Shown here: piece after piece, positions 1 through 7,310 of the stretch
How positions within the stretch are numbered: position 1 is the first letter of the stretch
Layout: each line of letters begins with the position of its first letter
Origin: Bacteroidales bacterium
GTDB lineage: Bacteria > Bacteroidota > Bacteroidia > Bacteroidales > P3
DNA length: 26,901 nucleotides
Assembly (NCBI GenBank): GCA_016281475.1
Contig: JAEEIS010000019.1
Span: 1 to 26,901 of the forward strand
Direction: 5' to 3'
Made by a program: the position numbers and the translations under genes
The notes under the pieces: model-generated
Database searches by the model: none
What the model saw: only the letters and a program-made list of their open reading frames with translations
What the model was told of the DNA's origin: nothing

Positions 1-797
1 ATAAAGAGAACGAGCCACTGACTGGCCGCAAATGGGAGTACCAGATGTTCCCGTTGTCGTTTGGCGAGATGGTGGCGCATCACGGAAAACTGAAAGAGAT
101 GCGGATGCTTCCAAGGCGTATCATTTATGGATACTACCCGGAGGTGGTGACAAACGACGGCAACGAAATAGAGATACTCAAACTGCTGACCGATGCCTAT
201 CTGTATAAGGACATTCTCTCGTGGGAGAGTATCAAGCATCCAGACAAACTGCAAATCCTGTTGAGGGCATTGGCTTATCAGGTGGGGTCGCAAGTGTCGT
301 ATAATGAATTGAGCCAGATGTGCTCGATGGACAGCAAGACAGTAGAACGTTACATTACTCTGTTGGAGCAATGCTATATCATATTCCGACTGCCCTCATT
401 CTCGCGCAACCTGCGCCACGAGCTCAAGGCGAGCCGCAAGATATACTTTTACGACAACGGCATACGGAATGCCTTGATAGCTGACTACAATGCCCCAGAG
501 GTGAGGCAGGATATTGGGGCGTTGTGGGAGAATTTTGTCATAGCCGAAAGGATGAAGAGCAACGAGTACTACCACCGTTGGGTGAACCGTTATTTCTGGC
601 GGACCAAACAGCAACAAGAAATAGACTATCTGGAAGAGGGCGGCGGGAAACTCAATGCATACGAAATGAAATGGAACCCACGAGCAAAAGCATTTATCAC
701 CAAGACTTTCACCGAGGCCTATCCCAATGCTGACTTTCAGGTTATCACGCCCGACAATATTGCAGATTTCTTGCTACCCGAACCGAAAGGAGATTAA
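1..797 (+). CDS. DUF4143-type ATPase, C-terminal part (5' end outside window)
   Basis: The open frame enters from the left edge (first whole codon at base 3) and ends with TAA at 795-797. An internal ATG at 45 is not a credible start, because the 14 codons before it (KENEPLTGRKWEYQ) read as protein typical of the family. The visible part has the LTGRKWEYQMFPLSF element that follows the AAA core, then a DUF4143 region with SYNELSQM, a helix-turn-helix-like stretch, and a nuclease-like end (EIDYLEEGGGKLNAYEMKW). Family knowledge: these are stand-alone AAA_14/DUF4143 ATPases, very common in Bacteroidota, and their biological role is not established. The Walker A and B motifs would lie upstream of the window, so catalytic competence cannot be judged. 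It converges on the ClC gene with a 54-bp gap in which I see no terminator hairpin. Confidence 0.85.
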   Translation, partial: KENEPLTGRKWEYQMFPLSFGEMVAHHGKLKEMRMLPRRIIYGYYPEVVTNDGNEIEILKLLTDAYLYKDILSWESIKHPDKLQILLRALAYQVGSQVSYNELSQMCSMDSKTVERYITLLEQCYIIFRLPSFSRNLRHELKASRKIYFYDNGIRNALIADYNAPEVRQDIGALWENFVIAERMKSNEYYHRWVNRYFWRTKQQQEIDYLEEGGGKLNAYEMKWNPRAKAFITKTFTEAYPNADFQVITPDNIADFLLPEPKGD

Positions 798-851
798 AGG
801 GTCGAAGAACTATCGTGTTAAAAGTCAAACATTGTTATTACAAGCGGGCAT

Positions 852-2651
852 TTATTCTTCTGAGCTTTGGGAGATGAAGCGGCGGTAGGCGGAGAAGGTG
901 TTGGCGCGGGAGAGGAAGCCGAGGTAGGCACCGTCGTCGTCGACAACGATGAGGTTATAGCGGTTGCTGAGTTGGAATTTGTTGACCACGTCGGAGAGCG
1001 AATCGCTGGAGTGGACGATGTCTTTGTCGTCGAATGTCATCATCATCTCGCGGACGGTGAGGCTGTCGTAGAGCTCAGTCTCGAAGAGGGTCTGGCGTAT
1101 ATCATCCATAACGATGAGACCGAGGAACTTGCCATTGGAGTCCACGACGGGGAAGAGGTTGCGCTTGGAGCGTTTGACAGCCTCGACGATGTCGCGTAGG
1201 GTGCCGTTCTCTGGAACGGTGGCGAAGTTGGTTTCTATCAGTTTGTGCAGGTCCATAAGGTGCCAAGCGGAGGCATCCTTGTTGTGGGTCATCAGGTCGC
1301 CCTTGAGTGCCAGCTTGCGAGCATAGATGGAATGATTTTCAAAGGGCTGGACGCAGATATAGGTGACGGTAGCGGTGATAAGGAGGGGTATCATAAGGGC
1401 GTAGCCACCCGTGATTTCGGCAATGAGAAAGACTCCCATGAAGGGTGCGTGCATCACACCGGTCATGACGCCTGCCATGCCCACGAGGGCGAAGTTGGCG
1501 GTGGATTGCGGTGGCAGACCCAGCTGGTTGCCCAGGGCGGCGATAAAGTAGCCGCTGAGGCCGCCTACCACTAGCGAGGGACCGAAGGTACCGCCCACGC
1601 CGCCACTGCCTATGGTGGTGGCAGTGGCGATGGGTTTCAGCAGTATGAGGACAAAGAGGATGGCGAGTGCCGCCCAAGAGTTGTCGCGGAAGGTGTTGAA
1701 GACGCTGTTGGCAAAGAGGGGGTCGTGGTCGCTGCCGTTGAGCAACTCGGTGAGCGCCCAGTAGCCTTCGCCGTAGAGGGGCGGGAAGAGGAATATCATC
1801 ACGCCTAGCACCAGTCCGCCGACGAGCCATTTGCGAATCCATGTCTTACGTTCGGCAAACCAAGACTCGACCTTGTCGGTGCAGCGGAGGAAATAGACCG
1901 AGCTGAAGGCGCAGAAGACCCCCAGCACCATAAGGAAGGGAATCTGGCTCAGGGAGAAATCTTCGGTGACGTGGAAGGCGAACTGCACGTCCTGTCCCAT
2001 GAGGAAATAGGCGACGGTGGATGCTGTCAGAGCTGAAATGAGCAGGGGGACAGCGGTGGTCATGGTCATGTCGAACATCAGCACCTCGAGGGTGAACAGC
2101 ACGCCTGCCAGCGGAGCCTTGAAGATGCCGGCGATGGCACCTGCGGCACCGCACCCCAACAGCAGTTTGACCCCACGAGGACTGACGCGGAAAAAGCGAC
2201 CCACGTTGGAGCCGATGGCACTGCCGGTGGAGGCGATGGGGGCTTCAAGACCGACGCTGCCACCGAAGGCGACGGTGAGAGTGGAGGCAACGAGCGAGGT
2301 GTACATGTTGCGCGGGGGCAGCTTGCCCTTATGTCGCGAGATGGCCAGCAGCACGCTGGGGATGCCGTGGCCGATGTCTCCTTTGACAATGAAACGGACG
2401 AAAAGGATGGTGAGCAGGATGCCGATGAACGGGGTGACAAAAATAAGCACATTGCCTCCGTTGGCGACGGCATAATTGTTGCCGAAGGCCATCACCATTT
2501 GGCCCGAAAGATGCACGACGGTTTTGAGCAATACTGCCGCTAGACCGCTGAATAGACCCACAATGACGCTCAACAGCAGTAGGTACGACTGCTCGGTTAT
2601 ATGCTGCAAACGCCAAATATGTAGTTTCTTATAGATGTGTGCAAAAGTCAT
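852..2651 (-). CDS. ClC-family chloride channel/transporter with C-terminal CBS pair
   Basis: 599 aa inner-membrane protein that moves chloride or related anions. The three ClC selectivity motifs are visible: GHGIP (94-98, usual GSGIP), GLEAP (134-138, usual GxEGP, with gating Glu136) and GGTFGP (353-358, usual GxFxP). About ten or more hydrophobic helices cover residues 22-435. Two CBS domains follow at roughly 475-525 and 535-590 and are expected to bind nucleotides and gate transport. At the inner proton-glutamate position (E203 of E. coli CLC-ec1, motif LFIIEEM) this protein has LFTLEVLM, so Glu202 is kept as Glu189 but E203 is Val190, as in many channel-type ClCs. Whether it is a channel or an exchanger is open. 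A perfect -7 element lies about 20 bases upstream of the ATG, so the leader is very short. It appears to be a single-gene unit. Confidence 0.95.
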   Translation of the reverse strand: MTFAHIYKKLHIWRLQHITEQSYLLLLSVIVGLFSGLAAVLLKTVVHLSGQMVMAFGNNYAVANGGNVLIFVTPFIGILLTILFVRFIVKGDIGHGIPSVLLAISRHKGKLPPRNMYTSLVASTLTVAFGGSVGLEAPIASTGSAIGSNVGRFFRVSPRGVKLLLGCGAAGAIAGIFKAPLAGVLFTLEVLMFDMTMTTAVPLLISALTASTVAYFLMGQDVQFAFHVTEDFSLSQIPFLMVLGVFCAFSSVYFLRCTDKVESWFAERKTWIRKWLVGGLVLGVMIFLFPPLYGEGYWALTELLNGSDHDPLFANSVFNTFRDNSWAALAILFVLILLKPIATATTIGSGGVGGTFGPSLVVGGLSGYFIAALGNQLGLPPQSTANFALVGMAGVMTGVMHAPFMGVFLIAEITGGYALMIPLLITATVTYICVQPFENHSIYARKLALKGDLMTHNKDASAWHLMDLHKLIETNFATVPENGTLRDIVEAVKRSKRNLFPVVDSNGKFLGLIVMDDIRQTLFETELYDSLTVREMMMTFDDKDIVHSSDSLSDVVNKFQLSNRYNLIVVDDDGAYLGFLSRANTFSAYRRFISQSSEE

Positions 2652-2670
2652 GTCGCGAAAAATAAGCAGG

Positions 2671-2678
2671 CAAAGATA
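2671..2678 (-). promoter_or_regulatory. Bacteroidota -7 promoter element for the ClC gene
   Basis: On the minus strand the sequence TATCTTTG matches TAnnTTTG exactly. It would start transcription about 13-16 bases before the ATG at 2651. I see no convincing TTTG at the -33 distance; that area is T/A-rich. Confidence 0.6.
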
Positions 2679-2708
2679 CGATTTTTTTTTAATTCACGTT
2701 ACTTTTAA

Positions 2709-2743
2709 ATTGAAAATTGAAAGTTGAAAATTGAAAATTGAAA
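2709..2743. repeat. Five tandem 7-bp repeats (ATTGAAA)
   Basis: Five consecutive heptamers: ATTGAAA, ATTGAAA, GTTGAAA, ATTGAAA, ATTGAAA. They lie in the gap between the ClC gene and the lipoprotein gene. The same RTTGARA heptamer recurs at 4489-4518. Confidence 0.9.
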
Positions 2744-2804
2744 CGTCGCAGCGGCGAGCATTTCAATATCAAATAGTAATTTCCTCGTGAGCCATTGTCT
2801 TATT

Positions 2805-3419
2805 ATGAATATCTTACCATTATTTCTCCTTATAGGAATGGCCTCATGCCAGCCGGGTATGGGTACAACGCCTGCGACTCCCGACAACAACGTTATGAAG
2901 GATACCATTGTAGAAAGCAACACTCATCGTGATGCCTTTTGTGACTATTTCTATTCGAAAGACGCACTGAGAGATACTTTGCATTTCGACTTTGGGAAAA
3001 TGGAGGACTTTGGCCCAGTGAGATTGTCTGAGCCTGAGCTAAAACAAATTTACAGTGAGATAAAGAGAGGTAATGTCGATGCCTATAGTATATTGTTTAC
3101 CCACTATTTTTACACATACTCACACATTCCCAAAGCCGAGATGGACAAATTGATATGCATAACGGATTTTCTGGCCCAAGAATATTCCTACCATAGAGGA
3201 TATTTGATGTGTGCTAATTTCCTTTTTGACCAGCTAAAATACAATACAAAAGATCATTATACTACTACCATAATAACATACTACGAAAAATATTTTGACT
3301 CTTCTAAGTCGGAATCTGTCGCAAGAAAGTTGTATGACATTTATTGTGGCAATTACTCTTTTCAGGATAAAGATTCTGTCAAAGCGAAGTATTATGAAGA
3401 GTTCCTGTCTGACAAATAG
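2805..3419 (+). CDS. Hypothetical lipoprotein, AT-rich orphan
   Basis: 204 aa from the ATG at 2805. A GTG at 2787 in the same frame is possible but would put six polar residues before the signal peptide. The N-terminus MNILPLFLLIGMASC is a lipoprotein signal with the acylated Cys at residue 15. The rest is soluble, rich in Tyr, Lys and Asp, and probably mostly helical in its second half. I do not recognise a family. Base use differs from the neighbours: by hand count 3061-3120 has 19/60 G+C and 3241-3300 has 14/60, against 32/60 at 4021-4080 in the next gene. This suggests recent acquisition or weak codon selection. It is followed after 70 bp by the OmpA-like gene on the same strand; co-transcription is uncertain. 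Confidence 0.75.
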   Translation: MNILPLFLLIGMASCQPGMGTTPATPDNNVMKDTIVESNTHRDAFCDYFYSKDALRDTLHFDFGKMEDFGPVRLSEPELKQIYSEIKRGNVDAYSILFTHYFYTYSHIPKAEMDKLICITDFLAQEYSYHRGYLMCANFLFDQLKYNTKDHYTTTIITYYEKYFDSSKSESVARKLYDIYCGNYSFQDKDSVKAKYYEEFLSDK

Positions 3420-3489
3420 TAAGTGTGAACGTGTTAATGCTTAAATATTTGGTCACGACCCTTAAGTTTCAAAATTTAAACATTGTAAT

Positions 3490-4482
3490 ATGAAGCAAAG
3501 ATTTCTCAATTTATTTGTTTGTGCGGTGCTGATGTCGTCGTGTGTGTCGATGCGCGAGTATGAGGCGTTGCAGTCGCACTATACGCAGGCTTCTAAGAGC
3601 CTGACCCTTGCCAAGCAGGAGATGCAGGAACTGCGTGAGGAGAATGCCGAATTGGTGCGTCAGGGGCAAGCAATGACCATGACGCTGAGCGATATGACTG
3701 CGGCACGTCAAGAGTGCGAGGCGACTGTAACCTCAATCAACCGTGCCTATGCGGCGTTGCAGTTGCGCTACGACACTACGGTGGAGAACTTCTTGCAACA
3801 ACTGACAGGCAAGAATCGCGACCTGTCGAAGGTGAACAACATGCTTGAGCAGCGCACTCGCGAGCTGAATGAGAAGGAGCAGGCTGTGAAGGCTAAGGAA
3901 CAGGCGATGTTGGCGCAGCAACGCGAATTAGAAGATCAGCTGGCCTCAATGGCACAGAGCGAACTGGCAATGAACGAGGAGTTGGAGGCCAAGCAGCGCG
4001 AGTTGGAGAACCTGCGTGCTTCGGTACAGAAGGCCTTAGTGGGCTTTGCCGACAAAGGGTTAGACGTGAAGGTGAAGGACGGCAAGGTATATGTGTCGAT
4101 GGCGGACAAACTGTTGTTTGCCTCGGGCAGTTGGGAGGTGTCGGCACAGGGTGTGCAGGCGTTGAAGAGTCTGGCAAAGGTACTGGAGGACAATCCCGAC
4201 CTGAATGTGGTTGTAGAAGGCCACACCGACAACGATGCTTACCACGGCAGCACCGCCGTCAAGGACAATTGGGATCTCAGTGTGATGCGTGCCACCGCCA
4301 TCGTGAAACTATTGTTGAAACAAGGGCCTAAAATCAATCCCGCCCGAGTGGAGGCGGCAGGGCATGCCGAATATGCTCCCAAGGTGAAGAACAATAGTGC
4401 CGCCAACAAAGCCATCAACCGCCGCACCGAAATCATCCTTGCCCCAAGGCTAAAGGATATTATTAATCTGATAGGGGAGTAG
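3490..4482 (+). CDS. OmpA-family lipoprotein with periplasmic coiled coil
   Basis: 330 aa. The signal peptide MKQRFLNLFVCAVLMSSC ends in a lipobox with Cys18 as lipid anchor. Residues about 25-185 are a long heptad-rich, Glu/Gln/Lys/Leu-rich coiled coil (for example QEMQELREENAELVRQ and ELNEKEQAVKAKEQAM). Residues about 205-325 are an OmpA C-terminal peptidoglycan-binding domain, shown by LLFASGSWEVS, VVVEGHTDN, NWDLSVMRATAIV and NRRTEIILAP. Family knowledge: such proteins tether the outer membrane to peptidoglycan, with the coiled coil as spacer across the periplasm. The start follows an AT-rich leader with no strong Shine-Dalgarno. A strong hairpin terminator follows directly, so this gene closes its transcription unit. 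Confidence 0.92.
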   Translation: MKQRFLNLFVCAVLMSSCVSMREYEALQSHYTQASKSLTLAKQEMQELREENAELVRQGQAMTMTLSDMTAARQECEATVTSINRAYAALQLRYDTTVENFLQQLTGKNRDLSKVNNMLEQRTRELNEKEQAVKAKEQAMLAQQRELEDQLASMAQSELAMNEELEAKQRELENLRASVQKALVGFADKGLDVKVKDGKVYVSMADKLLFASGSWEVSAQGVQALKSLAKVLEDNPDLNVVVEGHTDNDAYHGSTAVKDNWDLSVMRATAIVKLLLKQGPKINPARVEAAGHAEYAPKVKNNSAANKAINRRTEIILAPRLKDIINLIGE

Positions 4483-4488
4483 GGGGAA

Positions 4489-4518
4489 GTTGAAAATTGA
4501 AAGTTGAGAATTGAGAAT
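4489..4518. repeat. Tandem 7-bp repeats (RTTGARA) after the OmpA-like gene
   Basis: Heptamers GTTGAAA, ATTGAAA, GTTGAGA, ATTGAGA, then a partial unit. The array begins seven bases after the stop codon of the OmpA-like gene. Its last two units form the left arm of the terminator hairpin. Confidence 0.88.
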
Positions 4519-4569
4519 TGGCTGTCGCACAGGATTATTCTCAATTCTCGACTCTCTTTTTTTACTTTT
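4502..4569 (+). terminator. Hairpin terminator built from inverted heptamers
   Basis: The left arm 4502-4518 pairs with 4537-4553 over 17 positions with a single T-G wobble (4505/4550). The loop is 18 nt (4519-4536). A T-rich tail, CTCTTTTTTTAC followed by more Ts, comes immediately after. It closes the OmpA-like unit before the promoter of the ECF operon. Confidence 0.85.
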
Positions 4570-4587
4570 TTTTTAGTTTAGCTGTAG

Positions 4588-4595
4588 TATTTTTG
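4588..4595 (+). promoter_or_regulatory. -7 element of the ECF sigma operon
   Basis: TATTTTTG matches TAnnTTTG exactly and lies 23 bases before the ATG at 4619. The -33 region is T-rich (TTTAG at 4572-4576) without a clean TTTG, which could mean that the operon's own ECF factor, not the housekeeping sigma, recognises it. Confidence 0.55.
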
Positions 4596-4618
4596 GCTTT
4601 CGCGCGTTTATATAGCAA

Positions 4619-5110
4619 ATGACGCAAAAGGAATATAACAACGGTGTGAGGCTATGGGCCGACGACGTGTACCGCTTCGCGGTGCACTGCGGTGGTGGCG
4701 AGGAGGCGAAAGACGCTGTGCAGGAGGCTTTCGCATCGTTGTGGGAGCGCAGGGAGAAGGTTGAGGTGGAGAAAGGCAAGTCGTTTCTGTTCACGGTGGC
4801 ACACAATTTCTTGATGAGCCACCATCGCCACGAGCAGGTGCATCAACAGATCCTCCCGCTGTTGGAACCCGACCGAGTGGTGCAGCCCGACGAGCGGTTC
4901 GACCTCCAAGAGGCGTTGGACAAGGCTCTGGAACTTCTGCCACAGATACAGCGCGAAGCCGTGGTGCTGAGGGATGTGGAAGGCTATAGCTGCAAGGAAA
5001 TCTCCGAAATGCTCTCCCTCACCGAGAAACAGGTGTCCGTGTATCTCTTTCGCGCACGAGTATCATTAAAGAAAACATTAATCGCATTAGGCTATGACAA
5101 TAACAACTGA
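4619..5110 (+). CDS. ECF-type RNA polymerase sigma factor
   Basis: 163 aa, the usual ECF length. Sigma region 2 spans about residues 20-80, with EEAKDAVQEAFASLWERR and SFLFTVAHNFLMSHHR, which bind core polymerase and the -10 region. Region 4 spans about 100-155, with ALELLPQIQREAVVLRDVE and YSCKEISEMLSLTEKQVSVY, the -35 helix-turn-helix. It starts a four-gene operon; its stop overlaps the next start by 17 bp, which suggests translational coupling to its anti-sigma partner. Family knowledge: Bacteroidota ECF factors of this arrangement usually control their own operon and answer envelope or nutrient signals. The signal here is unknown. Confidence 0.93.
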   Translation: MTQKEYNNGVRLWADDVYRFAVHCGGGEEAKDAVQEAFASLWERREKVEVEKGKSFLFTVAHNFLMSHHRHEQVHQQILPLLEPDRVVQPDERFDLQEALDKALELLPQIQREAVVLRDVEGYSCKEISEMLSLTEKQVSVYLFRARVSLKKTLIALGYDNNN

Positions 5111-5852
5111 TAACTACGAAGAGTACTTCTACCAGTACTGCGAAGGCGAGCTGACCGCCGACGAGCGTGCCGCCGTGGAGGCGTTTGTCACCCAGCACCC
5201 CGAGTTGGCAGAGGAGCTGTCGCTCTACGACCCCGCGCTCAAGCTGGAGATGCCGCCGATGGCCTATCCCGACAAGGCGGGTCTGCTGCGCCGCGAGACC
5301 AAAGTTATCCCTCTTTGGCGATGGGCTGTCGCAGCCTGTGTGGCGGCGGTGCTGATAGGCGGCGTGTGGCTGATGTGGCCTAATGACAATGCACCACAAC
5401 AGACAGGTATGGTGGCTCAAAACCGTCAGTCAGCCACTACGATGAAACCCATCGGGCCGATGGCGCAAAAACAGGAAGAGCAATCACCCATTGTTGTCAA
5501 GTCAACAGAACTAATAGCCCAATCTACAGAACCAGCCACCCCTGTACAGGAGGAGGCTATTGAGTCCCTGCCCCCATACGAACCACCCATGACGGAGGAG
5601 TCTGCCTTGTTGGCAGAAGCCGACCCCATGCCCATCTCTCAGCAGGAGGACACGGTGGTGATTGAGTATATCGAAATGACCATCTTTCCCACCAGCCAGT
5701 CGCCTATGGAAGTGGTGCAGGTGGCCTATCAGCCCACGGTCGGCGACCGTTTCCGTGCCTTCCGCAGCCGTGTCAGCAACACCCTCCGCGACTATGCCTA
5801 CCAGTCCTACGCCGAGACCCGTGGCGAAATACGTACACGATTCAATTATTAG
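5094..5852 (+). CDS. Single-pass membrane protein, probable anti-sigma factor
   Basis: 252 aa. The N-terminal cytoplasmic part (1-70) holds a Glu/Tyr-rich helix (YEEYFYQYCEGELTADE) and HPELAEEL, the layout common in Bacteroidota anti-sigma factors without a zinc-finger HC motif. One membrane helix lies at about 74-95 (LWRWAVAACVAAVLIGGVWL). The rest is a periplasmic, Pro/Glu/Gln-rich, low-complexity stretch (to about 200) ending in a basic, Arg/Tyr-rich tail. The function is inferred from the 17-bp overlap with the ECF gene, the topology, and operon position; there is no strong family motif. FecR-like periplasmic signal domains are absent, so it is not a classic iron-siderophore regulator. 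Confidence 0.72.
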   Translation: MTITTDNYEEYFYQYCEGELTADERAAVEAFVTQHPELAEELSLYDPALKLEMPPMAYPDKAGLLRRETKVIPLWRWAVAACVAAVLIGGVWLMWPNDNAPQQTGMVAQNRQSATTMKPIGPMAQKQEEQSPIVVKSTELIAQSTEPATPVQEEAIESLPPYEPPMTEESALLAEADPMPISQQEDTVVIEYIEMTIFPTSQSPMEVVQVAYQPTVGDRFRAFRSRVSNTLRDYAYQSYAETRGEIRTRFNY

Positions 5853-5876
5853 AATAACAACATAAAAGTATACACT

Positions 5877-7292
5877 ATGAAAACTAGATTCATTTCATTC
5901 GTTGCCCTGATGCTGATGACCTTTGCTGCCACGGCGGGCAACAAGCCAGACCAAGCCACCGACGACACGCTAAAGGTGTATCGGTTGAATTTCTCCAGCA
6001 AGATTGAGCGTCTGACATTCTCTGGCTATTGCAATGTGGAGGTGGTGAGCGACACCGTGGAATATCTCGAATGCTTCGACCGCACAGGCAATGCCTCCAC
6101 CATGCCCAAGGGCGTGACCTATGGCTATCGCTCCAGGCACGGCAAGTTTAGCCATTTTTGTCTCGAGGCAATCCCTGGCGTTGGCAAAATGCGTCTGCAT
6201 CTGCTGATGGGGGCCCATACCACGATATACGCCGAGGACTATGCGCAGATTGACGTGGTGTGCTCGGCCAAGCTCACTATCATGAATGTCTACACCGAGG
6301 ATTACAGCCGTGTGACCATCCACGCGCTGCAAGACATTGACACCATCCGTGCCCGCCGTCTTAAGTTGATGGCAGAAGATTTCTCCTCTGTGTCGGTTAC
6401 CACGCCCTGCTTTGCCGACGATTTTATGTTCAAGGCCACCGACTTCTCCAAGGTGGATGTGGCATACTGCTTTGGCACCAATATGCGGACGGTCGAGGAG
6501 GACAGGGCAAAGGTAAATGTTCCGCACTTCAATGTCACCAACACCGTCTTCTCGGGTGAGTACGAAGATGTAGTAGATTGGGAAGATGACACCGAGGAGA
6601 CTCCCTCCAAGGTAAGAGAGCTTATCGAGGAACGTAAGGAAAGCGCCAACTGGCACAGCGACGACTTCCGCCTCGACTTCCTCTGGGGCTTCCTCAACTG
6701 GGGCGACAAGCCCTATAACGGCCTCATGCGCATGGATGGCGGCTATGCCCTCAACACTACCTTCTCCTCCTACCAGCTGGAAGCGGTCTACTACCCCTTT
6801 GTCAACAGCCATTGGCATCTCGGCATAGGTCTTGGCTATGCATCCGATGTGTTTAAGTTTGTGGACGAATATATCTATATGGGTGCTGACCCGACGGGCA
6901 AAACCACTTTCCTGACAGAATCTGTAGACGAGGGCGACTGCAACACTCGCCTGGTGGCACGCTATGTTACCCTGCCCCTCATGGTGCGCTGGGAGCTGTC
7001 TAACAACAGCGACTTCTTCATTGGCCTGGCAGCCATCCCTGGGCTGAACTACAACAATTTCCACACGGGTTTAAAGCATAGGATTGACTACTCCAATGGT
7101 GCCACCTTCAAAGACCGCGACAATGCCACCAATGTGATGAACCCCTTCCGTTTGGATGCCCGCCTGAGCATTGGTATGCCGAATATTTACGCCTACCTGC
7201 AAGTGGCAACCATACCCATTAACACCGGCATGGACAAAGATGTCTACCCCATCAAGCTCGGCATTGCCATCTCTTTGGGCGATGATGATTAA
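5877..7292 (+). CDS. Secreted beta-helix (GIN-like) fused to an outer-membrane beta-barrel
   Basis: 471 aa. Signal peptide 1-20 (MKTRFISFVALMLMTFAATA). Residues about 33-225 look like a DUF2807/GIN adhesin-head beta-helix, with five evenly spaced rung motifs: AEDYAQIDVV (119), TEDYSRVTIH (140), AEDFSSVSVT (166), ATDFSKVDVA (187) and EEDRAKVNVP (207). An acidic linker follows (DWEDDTEETPSK, 234-245). Residues about 260-471 read as alternating beta-strands of a porin-like barrel (OMP_b-brl_2 type), with YQLEAVYYPF, WHLGIGLGYAS, RYVTLPLMVRWEL and the last strand KLGIAISLG. It starts 24 bp after the anti-sigma gene and lies 18 bp before the next gene, so it belongs to the ECF operon. The likely place is the outer membrane with the beta-helix exposed on one face. 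The ligand is unknown. Confidence 0.7.
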   Translation: MKTRFISFVALMLMTFAATAGNKPDQATDDTLKVYRLNFSSKIERLTFSGYCNVEVVSDTVEYLECFDRTGNASTMPKGVTYGYRSRHGKFSHFCLEAIPGVGKMRLHLLMGAHTTIYAEDYAQIDVVCSAKLTIMNVYTEDYSRVTIHALQDIDTIRARRLKLMAEDFSSVSVTTPCFADDFMFKATDFSKVDVAYCFGTNMRTVEEDRAKVNVPHFNVTNTVFSGEYEDVVDWEDDTEETPSKVRELIEERKESANWHSDDFRLDFLWGFLNWGDKPYNGLMRMDGGYALNTTFSSYQLEAVYYPFVNSHWHLGIGLGYASDVFKFVDEYIYMGADPTGKTTFLTESVDEGDCNTRLVARYVTLPLMVRWELSNNSDFFIGLAAIPGLNYNNFHTGLKHRIDYSNGATFKDRDNATNVMNPFRLDARLSIGMPNIYAYLQVATIPINTGMDKDVYPIKLGIAISLGDDD

Positions 7293-7310
7293 TTATCAAT
7301 AAAAGATAAC

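Noticed and set aside
3430..3460. Promoter for the OmpA-like gene (AATATTTG)
   Set aside because: One mismatch to the -7 element and no -33 element; too weak to list.
5970..7064. Minus-strand open frame (364 codons) opposite the beta-helix/barrel gene
   Set aside because: Antisense shadow; the plus-strand gene has a signal peptide, rung repeats and operon context.
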